A DNA stretch of 64,000 nucleotides from Thalassobacterium maritimum (GTDB taxonomy: Bacteria; Verrucomicrobiota; Verrucomicrobiia; Opitutales; Coraliomargaritaceae): positions 6,057 through 70,056 of the forward strand of contig NZ_JARXHW010000025.1 in NCBI RefSeq assembly GCF_031127805.1, in the 5' to 3' direction. The notes below the pieces were generated by a model. The model was not told the DNA's origin. It ran no database searches and was given only the letters and a program-made list of their open reading frames with translations. Both the position numbers and the translations under genes were made by a program. Shown here in pieces: positions 1-9,307 of the stretch. Each line of letters begins with the position of its first letter. Position 1 is the stretch's first letter.

Positions 1-706
1 CGCGCAGAGCGATTTACTGGCAGCGCAGGCGCGGCTAGAGGTGCTAAGGGCGCAGATTCAAGGTGCAGAATCTGCGGTGCAATCGGCGCGTATCCAACTG
101 GGATATACTGAAGTGCGTGCGATGTGGTCGGGAGATGCCTCTACGCGTGCAGTGGCTGAGCGTTATGCGGACGAAGGTGAAACGCTCAATGCGCTGTCGC
201 CTTTGTTACGCATCGTCGATGTAGATCCATTGACGGGGGTGTTTTTTGTATCTGAAAAGGATTATCCGCAATTGTCGGTGGGGCAGCAGGTTGATTTGGA
301 AACGGATGCTTATCCGGGTGAAATTTTCACAGCTTCAATCCAGCGTATTGCACCAGTCTTTCAGGTTAGTTCTCGTCAGGCGCGTATTGAAATTACAGTG
401 CCTAATGCAGAACTTCGGCTCAAGCCAGGCATGTTTGTGCGTGCTAAAGTGGTGGTGCGTGAAGTCGAACAAGCGCAGATTGTGCCGGATGTGGCGCTGG
501 TCACACGTTCAGATTCGAAGGGTATTTTTGTGGTGGGGCAGGACGGGGAGACTGCGCGCTGGCGGCCCGTGCAGACGGGCGTGCGCGAGGGCGATCGTAT
601 ACAGGTGATCGCTGAGGACTTAGCGGGGCCGGTTATTGTGCTGGGCCAGCAGTTAGTTGAGGACGGTTCACCGATTTCACTTGTTAGCTCTGATCTTACG
701 GAATGA
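1..706 (+). CDS. RND efflux periplasmic adaptor (HlyD/MFP family), 5'-truncated
   Basis: The reading frame is open from base 2, so the gene begins outside the window; the GTG at 41 is only the first in-window start-like codon. The visible part begins with a coiled-coil hairpin segment rich in Ala, Gln and Arg, followed by the lipoyl/beta-barrel and membrane-proximal domains typical of membrane fusion proteins of RND pumps (phrases such as GQQVDLETDAYPGE and LKPGMFVRAKV). These proteins bridge the inner-membrane pump and the TolC channel in the periplasm. The stop overlaps the start of the pump gene by four bases (ATGA), so the two are translationally coupled, and TolC follows. Family assignment is secure; the substrate cannot be told. 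Confidence 0.88.
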   Translation, partial: AQSDLLAAQARLEVLRAQIQGAESAVQSARIQLGYTEVRAMWSGDASTRAVAERYADEGETLNALSPLLRIVDVDPLTGVFFVSEKDYPQLSVGQQVDLETDAYPGEIFTASIQRIAPVFQVSSRQARIEITVPNAELRLKPGMFVRAKVVVREVEQAQIVPDVALVTRSDSKGIFVVGQDGETARWRPVQTGVREGDRIQVIAEDLAGPVIVLGQQLVEDGSPISLVSSDLTE

Positions 707-3700
707 ATTTACCGCGTCACAGTGTCCGCCGCCCCATTTTCACCACGATGGTGGCTCTCATCCTGATCGTGTTGGGCGGCGTCTCCCTGAGTCGGATACA
801 AATCGACCTGCTGCCTAGTATCGAGCTGCCGACGGCGTCTGTGCGGACTGAGTATGAGGGGGCCAGTCCCGAGGTGATCGAGCGCTTAATTACGCAGATT
901 ATTGAAGAGATCGTGGCCACCGTGCCCGGGGTGGAAGAAATTACCTCCACTTCCGAGGAGGGGCGCAGTAATGTGGAGGTGACTTTTGTTTGGGGGACTG
1001 ACCTCGATGCGGCTGCGATCGATCTGCGTGCGACAATCGAGGATGAGATCAGCGAGTTGCCTGACGATATCGTGCGGCCGCGCATTAGTAAGTTTAGCAT
1101 CAATAGCTTTCCTGTGGTGTTGATTGGAGTTTCGAGCCCTCTCGACCCAGTTGAATTGACCCAATTGATTGAGGATCGTATCCGGCATCGCTTTACTCAA
1201 ATACCGGGGGTGGCGCAGGTTGATTTCTGGGGCGGCTTTCCGCGAGAAGTCCGAGTCGAACTATACCCGGAAAAAATTAATGCCTTAGGTTTATCGCTGA
1301 ATGAGATTTTGAGCACGTTGCGTGATGCCAATCTCGACTTGCCAGCGGGGCAGATTGAGGAGGGGCGTTACGAAGTAACCTTGCGCGCGCCAGCACAATT
1401 CGAGACGGTGGATCAAATTCGAGATACGGTGCTGGTCGTGCGTGACGGCGCCGCAGTTAAAGTGGGGGATGTCGCCGATGTGCGCGATACTTATGAGAAG
1501 CTCACTCGTATGATCCGTGTGAATGGGGAGCGTGGTGTGCGTATCGCGATTCGCAAGCAGTCGGCCGCCAATACGGTGGAAGTTTCACGCCAAATTTTGG
1601 AGGAAATTGACCGGATCAACGAAGAGTTTCCACAAATGAAGGTGGTGCCCGTGATCAATCAGGGCAATTTTATCGAGCGCTCCATCGAAAATGTCGCTCG
1701 TTCGGTCGTATATGGTGGGGGCTTGGCCGTGTTGATCTTACTGTTCTTTTTACGGAATATCCGCAGCACTTTGGTCATCGCGGTCTCGATTCCAATCTCT
1801 ATTATCGCCACCTTTTCGCTGATTTATTTTGGTGGTCTGACAATTAATTTAATGACCTTGGGCGGCTTGGCGCTCGGTGTAGGCATGATGGTGGATAGTT
1901 CGATCGTGGTGTTGGAAAACATATTTCGCCAGAGAGATGAGCAAAAGAAGAATCGAGTCGACGCTGCTGCGGAGGGAGCTTGGGAGGTGGCGCCGGCGAT
2001 TTTAGCTAGCACGATTACCACTCTAGTCATATTCTTGCCGATTGTATTCGTGCAAGGCGTCTCGGGCTTATTATTTCGTGAGTTGGCCTACGTCATCTGT
2101 TTTTCACTGGTTTGTTCCTTGCTGCTCTCTTTGAGCTTGGTGCCGATGCTGTCCTCGCGACTACTCAAGCCTGCAAGTGAAGAAGGCGCGTCCGCGGCCT
2201 GGTTGGTAGGTTTGAAAGATCGGGCCACGCAGGCCTTCGAAAGAATGAACCAATGGTATTTGGCGCTGCTGGAGTCGGCGCTGCAGCATCGAATCGCAGT
2301 GGTCGTCAGCATGGTGATTTTACTCGGCTTAAGTTTGTTCATTGTGCCGTTCTTAGGCAGCGAGTTTTTGCCGCCCAGTGATGAAGGAGAGGTGCGGGTG
2401 ACCGGGGAAATGGAAGTTGGCACCAGATTGGAGTTGCTAGACCAGCAGACCCGGCTGTTGGAGTCGCTGGTATATCCTGCAGTGCCTGAGGCAATCTCGA
2501 CGGTGGCTTCGGTGCGTGATAATGTTGGAGAGATTCGGATGTCGCTGGCACCGGCTGCCGAGCGCGAACGCTCGAATGTGGAGATTGCGGAAGATCTACG
2601 CCGGGCGATCGACGGCAAGGTGCCGGGGATGAAGATACGCACGCGTGCGCCTCAAGGGCAGTTCTTACTCGAACGCATTATCGGGGGCGACGAGGGCGTG
2701 ACAGTGGAGATTCGTGGTTTCGAACTCGATATTTTAGAAGCACTCTCTGGAAAGGTCGCGCAAGCCATCGAAGGGATTGATGGAATTTCAGACGTGGATC
2801 GCAGTTTTGATGCGGGCACGCCGCAGCAAGAGATACATATCGATCGGCAAAAGGTGGCCGATCTCGGCTTTACGCCGCGCGACATCACCGAAGTGATTGA
2901 AACCGCGATCGCTGGTTCGCGTGCGGGCAACTTCCGCAGTGAGGGCAACTCCTACCGTATACTTGTGCAATTAAAAGATGCCGAGCAGCGCAGTTTGGAT
3001 GAAGTTTTAAACCTCACACTTCGAACTGCAGATGGGCAAATGGTGGTACTGCGCAATTTAGTGAGCACAGTGAGCAGCCGCGCGCCGTTGGAGATCACGC
3101 GCAAGCATCAACAGCGGCAAGTCACCGTTTCAGCCAACGTGGCTGGCCGCGACTTGGGCTCCGTCGCAGAAGAAATACAAATTGCTTTAGACGGAATACC
3201 GCGGCCTGATAATTACGAGCTCAACATTTCCGGCAGCTTCGAAGAACAGCAAGAAGCTTTTCGCGAGCTCTTGGTGGCCTTACTTATCTCGCTATTGCTA
3301 GTCTACATGGTGTTGGCCTGCCAATACGAAAGCCTGCGCGATCCGTTGGTCGTGATGTTGTCGACCCCCATGGCTGCAATCGGGGTGCTGTTGACACTTT
3401 GGCTGACGGATACCACTCTCAATTTACAGTCCGGCATTGGTTGTATCATGCTGGGTGGCATCGTCGTGAACAACGCCATCTTGCTCGTCGACCAAGCCAG
3501 CTCCCTTGGGCGAGCGGGCGGTTATAGCCTACATGCAGCTGTGGTGGAAGCAGGCCGTCGGCGCTTTCGTCCTATTTTAATGACCACTCTGACTACAATA
3601 CTAGGTTTGCTGCCTCTTGCGTTAGGAATCGGAGAGGGCGCTGACGCGCAAGCACCCTTAGCACGTGCAGTGGTCGGCGGCTTGATCGGGTCGACTTGTA

Positions 3701-3771
3701 TCACACTCATTCTGATACCTGTGGTTTACACTCTGGTGCACCCAGAAAATGAAAAGATGAAGCCATCATGA
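703..3771 (+). CDS. RND efflux pump inner-membrane transporter (HAE1/AcrB family)
   Basis: A 1022-residue RND transporter of normal family length. It has the usual N-terminal helix, a large periplasmic porter loop, a block of helices from about residue 335, a second porter loop and a C-terminal helix block. The proton-relay helix 4 reads GMMVDSSIVVLENI with Asp398; AcrB has two adjacent Asp at this place, and here the second is Ser, as in many non-AcrB members of the superfamily. It should exchange protons for drugs, lipids or other hydrophobic compounds and export them through TolC. It sits between its adaptor (4-base overlap upstream) and a TolC gene (4-base overlap downstream), forming a complete tripartite operon. 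No regulator is visible in the window. Confidence 0.93.
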   Translation: MNLPRHSVRRPIFTTMVALILIVLGGVSLSRIQIDLLPSIELPTASVRTEYEGASPEVIERLITQIIEEIVATVPGVEEITSTSEEGRSNVEVTFVWGTDLDAAAIDLRATIEDEISELPDDIVRPRISKFSINSFPVVLIGVSSPLDPVELTQLIEDRIRHRFTQIPGVAQVDFWGGFPREVRVELYPEKINALGLSLNEILSTLRDANLDLPAGQIEEGRYEVTLRAPAQFETVDQIRDTVLVVRDGAAVKVGDVADVRDTYEKLTRMIRVNGERGVRIAIRKQSAANTVEVSRQILEEIDRINEEFPQMKVVPVINQGNFIERSIENVARSVVYGGGLAVLILLFFLRNIRSTLVIAVSIPISIIATFSLIYFGGLTINLMTLGGLALGVGMMVDSSIVVLENIFRQRDEQKKNRVDAAAEGAWEVAPAILASTITTLVIFLPIVFVQGVSGLLFRELAYVICFSLVCSLLLSLSLVPMLSSRLLKPASEEGASAAWLVGLKDRATQAFERMNQWYLALLESALQHRIAVVVSMVILLGLSLFIVPFLGSEFLPPSDEGEVRVTGEMEVGTRLELLDQQTRLLESLVYPAVPEAISTVASVRDNVGEIRMSLAPAAERERSNVEIAEDLRRAIDGKVPGMKIRTRAPQGQFLLERIIGGDEGVTVEIRGFELDILEALSGKVAQAIEGIDGISDVDRSFDAGTPQQEIHIDRQKVADLGFTPRDITEVIETAIAGSRAGNFRSEGNSYRILVQLKDAEQRSLDEVLNLTLRTADGQMVVLRNLVSTVSSRAPLEITRKHQQRQVTVSANVAGRDLGSVAEEIQIALDGIPRPDNYELNISGSFEEQQEAFRELLVALLISLLLVYMVLACQYESLRDPLVVMLSTPMAAIGVLLTLWLTDTTLNLQSGIGCIMLGGIVVNNAILLVDQASSLGRAGGYSLHAAVVEAGRRRFRPILMTTLTTILGLLPLALGIGEGADAQAPLARAVVGGLIGSTCITLILIPVVYTLVHPENEKMKPS

Positions 3772-5243
3772 TACGTTTCACTGTAACTACTTTATGGATA
3801 TTGGCGGCTGGCGCCTTGTATGCTCAATCTGAATCGAGTTGGGGCTTGAGTGTAGAAGAGGCGGTCATCAAAGCTCTGCAAAACAATCGAGAACTACGTG
3901 TGCAGCAGTTAGTTCCTGTTATCGCGGGAGCCTTTGAGAAAATTGAGCGTGGCGTCTACGATCCAGAGCTTTATGCCAGCTTTGAGCATATCGAAGAAAT
4001 TGCTTCTGAAACCTCGCGCTCGACGGGAGGGCAATTCTCAGTGGAAGGTGATGATGTCGAAGCGGAGCTCGGTTTGCGTCAGCGTTTGCCCTTTGGCACG
4101 GAGCTGGAAGCTTCGGTTGCCAGCACTCGCAGTATTTCCAATCGTGCGCCCGAGCAGCAGCAAGCTCGCTATGGACTCAGTATTACACAGCAATTATTGA
4201 GAGGCTTCGGGACTACGGTGAATTTGGCTTCCTTGCGTCAGGCCAAGCTGGATACACTTGCCAGTCAATACGAGCTGGCTGGCTTCACCCAGGCCTTGGT
4301 CGCTGAAGTCGAGACTGCTTACTGGAACTTCGTGGCCGCGACCGAGGCCATTGCTGTTTTTGAGCAGTCGCTAGAACTTGCGCAGTCGCAACTCGACGAG
4401 ATCGAGTCGCGGATCGAAGTGGGCAGTCTTTCCAAAAATCAAGCAGCCGCGGCGCGGGCCGAACTCGCCTTGCAGCAACAAAGTCTGATCGATGCTCAGA
4501 GTGAGCGCAGCCAGCGACTCTATGAGCTGATGCGCCGCATCTACCCCGATTTGCCAGTGGAGCAAGTCTTACCTCTGCAGGCCACCAGTTTGCCCGATAT
4601 AGACTCGAGCTTGCAGGCGGACCGTCAGGCACACATACAGCTGGCGCTACAAGCGCGCCCTGAGATCGAAGAGGCCCAGCTGCGGCTGCAACGTGAGCAG
4701 CTAGAGACCGTCGTGACGCGCAATGGGCGCCTGCCCCAGTTAGAGCTGTTTATCAACCTCGGGCATTCCGGTTATGCGGATAGTTTTCGCCAGAGCTTTC
4801 GTGAAAATGATGGCGACAATCATGACTATACCGTCGGCTTCGAATTTAGTCAGGTGCTGGGGCAGCGAGCCGCGCGTGCTCGTGATCGCATCGCGCAGGC
4901 CCAGACGGAGCAGGCCGAGCAGGCACTGGCTAATTTACGCAGCCTAGTGCGCTATGATGTGCTGCTGGCGCTTAATGAGCTCGAGCGTGCGCAGAAGCAG
5001 GTAAGCGCTTCGGCTGTGACTCGAAGCTATAACGCTCAAAGCCTGGCGGCCGAAGAAGATCGTTTCGAAGTCGGCAGTGGCACCTCGTTGGATGTCGCAC
5101 GTGCGCAGCGCGATCTGGTGCAGAGTCGCATTGCCGAGATTCAGGCGCGTGTCGCCTATTTGATCGCCAAGGTGGAGCTCTACCGTGCCGATGGTAGCCT
5201 ACTCGAGCGGCGCGGTATTCGCTTGGGGGGCGAAGGGGACTGA
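3768..5243 (+). CDS. TolC-family outer membrane efflux protein
   Basis: A 491-residue outer membrane factor with a cleavable signal peptide (hydrophobic stretch to about residue 19 ending ALYAQ). Two outer-membrane-efflux repeats follow, with long Ala/Gln/Glu-rich coiled-coil helices. The motif QQLLRGFGTTVNLASLRQAK (about residues 143-162) is shared with the second TolC in this window at 12230, so the two are paralogues. The ATG overlaps the stop of the pump gene, so it is the third gene of the RND operon and should form its outer-membrane exit duct. No terminator is obvious in the 76 bases before the convergent MOSC gene. Confidence 0.92.
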   Translation: MIRFTVTTLWILAAGALYAQSESSWGLSVEEAVIKALQNNRELRVQQLVPVIAGAFEKIERGVYDPELYASFEHIEEIASETSRSTGGQFSVEGDDVEAELGLRQRLPFGTELEASVASTRSISNRAPEQQQARYGLSITQQLLRGFGTTVNLASLRQAKLDTLASQYELAGFTQALVAEVETAYWNFVAATEAIAVFEQSLELAQSQLDEIESRIEVGSLSKNQAAAARAELALQQQSLIDAQSERSQRLYELMRRIYPDLPVEQVLPLQATSLPDIDSSLQADRQAHIQLALQARPEIEEAQLRLQREQLETVVTRNGRLPQLELFINLGHSGYADSFRQSFRENDGDNHDYTVGFEFSQVLGQRAARARDRIAQAQTEQAEQALANLRSLVRYDVLLALNELERAQKQVSASAVTRSYNAQSLAAEEDRFEVGSGTSLDVARAQRDLVQSRIAEIQARVAYLIAKVELYRADGSLLERRGIRLGGEGD

Positions 5244-5319
5244 TTTAGAGCACACATACATTTAAGTCGACGCACTGATGGGCCATTTCAAGAGGCAGTC
5301 GAACTAAACGCAGAGTGTT

Positions 5320-5796
5320 CTAGCACGCATGCGGTTCTGCGCCATCACAGTGTAAAGTTCCGTGACTTAGGATGCGCGCGCGCAGACCACCAAAGCCTTT
5401 GAGCGCTTCGTGCACCCCCGGGGCAACCGCTTCGTCCATCCAGTAGCAAGGGCGGCATTCTTCACTGCCTTCAAATTCGATGCCTTGTAGGCTAAAGCGC
5501 TGGCCGATCAAAGTGTTGAGGTCCACCCCGGAGCAGAGGACATTACGTCGAAACCATGCAGGATCCAATGCCGGGCAATCAAAGTCACGGCGGATACGTT
5601 GGTAGACCGCCCAATCAAAAAAGGTAATTTGCCCCTTGTAGTCCTCTTTGTGCTGAAAATAGCGATCCCCGCGCAGGCCCGCCCCCGCGACACATTCGAC
5701 CGATTCGACTTTTTCGATTCCGTGCTGTAAGCGGCCCTTGCCGTGGCGCCCTACGAAGTCGTGCCCGGTTGAAATATAGATCGCGTGAATTTGCAT
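5320..5796 (-). CDS. MOSC domain protein
   Basis: A 158-residue protein when started at ATG 5796; the frame extends 12 codons further but that part has no family character. It matches the MOSC fold, a sulfur-carrier domain related to the molybdenum cofactor sulfurase C-terminus: an N-terminal beta strand (IHAIYISTG), the Gly-Arg-Asp turn AGAGLRGDRY, then NVLCSGVDLNTLIG and the conserved cysteine in EECRPCYWMDE. MOSC proteins use that Cys to move sulfur or to support molybdoenzymes such as YiiM. It lies 108 bases downstream of dxs on the same strand and may be the last gene of that unit. A link to the molybdoenzyme in the nitrate cluster is only a guess. Confidence 0.8.
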   Translation of the reverse strand: MQIHAIYISTGHDFVGRHGKGRLQHGIEKVESVECVAGAGLRGDRYFQHKEDYKGQITFFDWAVYQRIRRDFDCPALDPAWFRRNVLCSGVDLNTLIGQRFSLQGIEFEGSEECRPCYWMDEAVAPGVHEALKGFGGLRARILSHGTLHCDGAEPHAC

Positions 5797-5904
5797 AGGA
5801 GAGGTAGTGTGCGAAGGGGAGCCCAGTCTCAATGACAGAAATAAACTTTTTAGAGGGGCACCGAGTATTGAACCGAAAATCAGTGAACCGGAATGCCCGT
5901 TGGC

Positions 5905-7803
5905 CTACTGCTTTAGCTCGCAGAGGGCTGCGTGTTTCGCCAGCACGCGCTCTAGGATTGCGTTAGGGCTGAGTCCGTTCTCTTCGCGTAACTGGGCAAC
6001 GGAGCTGCCGTGCTCAATGAAGCTATCGGGCCAGCCGATGCGTTCGACGGGGCAGTTATATAGATTGGCTTCTTGCAAAGCTTCCATAACTGCAGTGCCG
6101 AGGCCACCTGTGATGACGTTGTCTTCCATCGTTACGATTAGGCGGGTGTTCGGGGCGGATTGTGCGAGAAGTTCAGTGTCTAGTGGTTTGAGGAATCGGG
6201 CGTTGACGACGCCGGCTTGGATGCCGTGCTCACTGAGGCGAGCGGCGAGTTGTTCGGCGTCTTGGACCATGGAGCCGATGGCCCAGATATCGATGTCGTT
6301 ACCGGTTTGCAGTCGTTGTGCTTTACCGATTTCCAGAGGTGTGGGAGTCTCTTTGATGGGGGTGCCGCGTGCGTTGCCACGTGGATAGCGAATAAAGGCG
6401 GCCCCTTGATAAGCGAGGCCAGTGGCCATCATATCGGCGAGTTCGTCTTCGTTGGCCGGGGCCATGATCACGACCTCGGGTACGCAACGTAAGTAGGAGA
6501 GGTCGAAGAGGCCATGGTGAGTCGCCCCATCGTTGGGGGAGAGCCCTGCGCGGTCCATGCAGAAGAGCACGGGAAGCTTCTGCAGAGCTACATCGTGAAT
6601 GATCTGATCGTAGGCGCGCTGAAGAAAAGTAGAGTAGATTGCGCAGACAGGATGATAGCCAGAGGTGGCCATCCCCGCGGCGAAGAGCACGGCATGTTCT
6701 TCGGCGATGCCGACATCAAAGAACTGTTTGGGCAGGGCGTCTTCTAAAATGTTAAGCCCAGTGCCTGCGGGCATGGCGGCCGTGATGCCGATGACGTTTT
6801 CGTCTTTTTGCGCCAGTTTGACCAAAGTGTGGCCCATGACGTCCTGATACTTCGGGGGGGTGCCAGGTGCCGAGGGGGCGCCTTTGCCAGTTTTGATATC
6901 GAAGGGGCTGGCGCCGTGGAAGCGCTCAGGGTTTTGGATGGCGACATCGTAGCCGCGGCCTTTTTCGGTGAGCACATGTAGCAGGACCGGCTGTTCTGCG
7001 TTTTTGGCAAAGTCTAGGTAGTGCTCGACTTGTTTTTGATCATGCCCGTCGATGGGGCCGATGTAGCGGATGCCGTATTGCTCAAAAATTGAGGAGGATA
7101 CGAAGAAGTCCTTGGTCTCTTGTTTCCACTTTGAGCCGAGTTTGATGATGGACTCGCCGCCGGGCATCTTTTGCAAGAAGCGCTCGATATCGTCATTAAG
7201 ACGATTGTAGGCGGGGGTGGTGATGAGCTCGTTGAAATAGCGGGGCAGGGCGCCTACGTTTTTGGCGATCGACCACTTATTATCGTTGAGTATGATAATG
7301 AGGCGCTTGGTGGAACTGGCGACGTTGTTAAGGGCCTCCATGGTGATGCCACAGGTGAAGGCGGCATCGCCGCAAAGGGCGACGACGTGTTCATCGCTGC
7401 CGCGCTGGTCGCGTGCACTGGCCATGCCGAGTGCGGCGGAGAGGGCGGTGCCTGCGTGGCCGGCGCCAAAGGCGTCGTGGGTGCTTTCTGCGCGTGATAG
7501 AAAGCCGCTGTAGCCATCGCTGGTGCGAATGTGGTCGAAGCGGGCGTCGTTACGTCCTGTCAATAGTTTGTGTACGTAGCCTTGGTGGGCGACGTCGAAA
7601 CAGAAGCGGTCCTCGGGCGTATTAAAGACGCGGTGCAGGGCGATCGTGAGTTCAACTACGCCGAGGTTCGGGCCGACGTGGCCGCCGTTTTGGGAGGTTG
7701 TTTGAATGATTCGATCTCGGATCTCCTGAGCGAGTTGCGGGAGTTGTTCGGGATCGAGGTTCTTGACGTCGGCGGGCGACTGTATCCGTTCTAGTAGGGA
7801 CAT
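5905..7803 (-). CDS. dxs: 1-deoxy-D-xylulose-5-phosphate synthase
   Basis: A 632-residue thiamine-diphosphate enzyme that condenses pyruvate and glyceraldehyde 3-phosphate, the first step of the MEP isoprenoid pathway. The length is normal. Visible landmarks are GGHVGPNLGVVELT near the N-terminus, the TPP/Mg region starting at residue 145 and ending in LNDNKWSI, the activating-glutamate segment GIAEEHAV, and the transketolase C-terminal domain. The TPP motif begins GDAAFTCGITMEALNN where most family members have GDGAMTAG or similar, a mild divergence. xseB ends seven bases upstream, an order (xseB-dxs) seen in many bacteria, though the usual ispA between them is missing here. Confidence 0.92.
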   Translation of the reverse strand: MSLLERIQSPADVKNLDPEQLPQLAQEIRDRIIQTTSQNGGHVGPNLGVVELTIALHRVFNTPEDRFCFDVAHQGYVHKLLTGRNDARFDHIRTSDGYSGFLSRAESTHDAFGAGHAGTALSAALGMASARDQRGSDEHVVALCGDAAFTCGITMEALNNVASSTKRLIIILNDNKWSIAKNVGALPRYFNELITTPAYNRLNDDIERFLQKMPGGESIIKLGSKWKQETKDFFVSSSIFEQYGIRYIGPIDGHDQKQVEHYLDFAKNAEQPVLLHVLTEKGRGYDVAIQNPERFHGASPFDIKTGKGAPSAPGTPPKYQDVMGHTLVKLAQKDENVIGITAAMPAGTGLNILEDALPKQFFDVGIAEEHAVLFAAGMATSGYHPVCAIYSTFLQRAYDQIIHDVALQKLPVLFCMDRAGLSPNDGATHHGLFDLSYLRCVPEVVIMAPANEDELADMMATGLAYQGAAFIRYPRGNARGTPIKETPTPLEIGKAQRLQTGNDIDIWAIGSMVQDAEQLAARLSEHGIQAGVVNARFLKPLDTELLAQSAPNTRLIVTMEDNVITGGLGTAVMEALQEANLYNCPVERIGWPDSFIEHGSSVAQLREENGLSPNAILERVLAKHAALCELKQ

Positions 7804-7810
7804 TAGGTAG

Positions 7811-8050
7811 TTATTTTTCGCTGGAGTCGTCGAAGGTTTCGAGTTCGCCCGTTTTGATGTTGAGCTGTTCGATTTTAAGTTCGGCTTCTTTGAGTTGTGC
7901 TTGGCACTGTTTGAGTAGTTTGGAGCCTTCGCCGAATTTGGCGACTAAGTCGGCGAGTGGAGTGTCGCCGTTTTCCATGGCTTCGATGAGTGCTTCGAGG
8001 CGCTCGACGGATTGCTCGAAAGTGGGTTCTTCTGTTTTTTTGGCGGGCAT
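7811..8050 (-). CDS. xseB: Exodeoxyribonuclease VII small subunit
   Basis: A 79-residue protein with the typical XseB core: TFEQSVERLEALIEAMENGD, then a run of helical residues ending in LEAEL-like repeats (KQCQAQLKEAELKIEQL). Several small subunits coat the large subunit XseA to make the single-strand exonuclease that degrades DNA to oligonucleotides. The gene is eight bases downstream of the BioD/DRTGG-type gene and seven bases upstream of dxs, so the three are probably cotranscribed. xseA is not in the window. Confidence 0.9.
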   Translation of the reverse strand: MPAKKTEEPTFEQSVERLEALIEAMENGDTPLADLVAKFGEGSKLLKQCQAQLKEAELKIEQLNIKTGELETFDDSSEK

Positions 8051-8058
8051 AGTGGTGC

Positions 8059-9234
8059 TTAGTCCTGAGAGTCGAAGGCGTTTTGGATGACGGCTAGGTC
8101 GATGTTCTTGGTGATGAGGTCTTTAATGACGGGGATCTTATCTTTGTCGCTGGGCTGTGTCTTGACGGTCATACTGTTGACGCGGGAGGCGACTTTGTAG
8201 CTGTCTTCGGCACAGAGCACGACCGGGATTTCTGTCTGCGCGATCATCTCCATCAGGCGTGGGTGTGGCAGTATGCTGCGGGTGAGGATGATGCCGGCGA
8301 TCGAGGTGCCAATGCCGATGCTGGCGGAGGCGATGGCGGAGAGGATGATGTCTTCGCGGTCACCGGGAGTGATGATGAGCACACCTTTGTCTAGGTGCTC
8401 GACCAGTCCTTTGGCAGCCATGGCGCCGATGATGACTTTATCGATACGGTTATTACAGCCGGCGGATTTTCCATTGAGCCAGCGTCCTTTGGTTTCGTCG
8501 ACTACCTGCTGTAAGTTGGGCTGAGTGAGCATACACTCGTGTGGAATGCAGCCGAGTAAGGGGATGTTCATTCGGTCCAGCGCGATGCGACAGTATTTCT
8601 CAACCATCTCGATCTTGTCGGGCTCTACCTTGTTAATGATGGCGCCAATGATTTGCACGCCGGCGGCTTCGAAAACTGCTTTATTGAGTGCGATTTCGTC
8701 GATGGGGCGACCGATGCCTCCGCGCGCGACGATGATCACTTTTGCATTGAGTCGTTTAGCCACGTCCGCATTGGAGAGGTTGAATACGGAGCCCACGCCC
8801 GCATGGCCAGTGCCTTCGATTATAATATAGTCGCGCTCGAAGGCGGCGCGGTCGAAGGCGCGGCACATGCTGTCGATTAATTCCGCATGGTTGGCATCGG
8901 GATTGTCGAGGTAGTCGCGGGTGAAACTGTGATGAATCACGAGTGGACTCATCGCATGGATCGGGGTCTTTACATCGAAAATCTGGTTGAGCAGGATGGA
9001 GTCTTCATCGATTTGGTGGCCTTCGACCTGTAAGAAGCGCTGGCCGACCGGTTTGATAAAACCCACCCGCTCGGTGATGCTACGCAGTGCGGCAAACAAT
9101 GCCAAACTGGTGGTGGTCTTCCCATCATTCATACGAGTCGCTGCTATAAATATGCGCTTGGTCGTCTTGTTGCGCGGAGCAGTCAAGATTTCCGTGTCGT
9201 CGGGCTCGGTGAAATGTTTCTTGGGAGACGGCAT
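8059..9234 (-). CDS. P-loop + DRTGG protein (separate phosphotransacetylase N-terminal half)
   Basis: 391 residues from ATG 9234; the frame continues upstream but that part is low-complexity and unlike any family. The N-terminal half is a BioD/CobB-like P-loop ATPase (IFIAATRMNDGKTTTSLAL as Walker A, then a VGFIKPVGQRF strand). The C-terminal part is a DRTGG domain (GVLIITPGDREDII). Together they equal the N-terminal regulatory region of long enterobacterial-type Pta, which binds effectors. Here it is its own gene, 73 bases after the stand-alone catalytic Pta gene, so the two probably make one enzyme from two chains or one regulates the other. Family match is good; the functional pairing is inference. 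Confidence 0.78.
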   Translation of the reverse strand: MPSPKKHFTEPDDTEILTAPRNKTTKRIFIAATRMNDGKTTTSLALFAALRSITERVGFIKPVGQRFLQVEGHQIDEDSILLNQIFDVKTPIHAMSPLVIHHSFTRDYLDNPDANHAELIDSMCRAFDRAAFERDYIIIEGTGHAGVGSVFNLSNADVAKRLNAKVIIVARGGIGRPIDEIALNKAVFEAAGVQIIGAIINKVEPDKIEMVEKYCRIALDRMNIPLLGCIPHECMLTQPNLQQVVDETKGRWLNGKSAGCNNRIDKVIIGAMAAKGLVEHLDKGVLIITPGDREDIILSAIASASIGIGTSIAGIILTRSILPHPRLMEMIAQTEIPVVLCAEDSYKVASRVNSMTVKTQPSDKDKIPVIKDLITKNIDLAVIQNAFDSQD

Positions 9235-9307
9235 AATCTGGTATGTGTGGTGAAGGCTTTTGGCTACAGTGAAGAACTGGCCAATGAATGGTATATACGA
9301 GGTGCGA

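Noticed and set aside
6217..7794. Long plus-strand frames across dxs
   Set aside because: Antisense shadows of a well-conserved gene; composition gives no family likeness.
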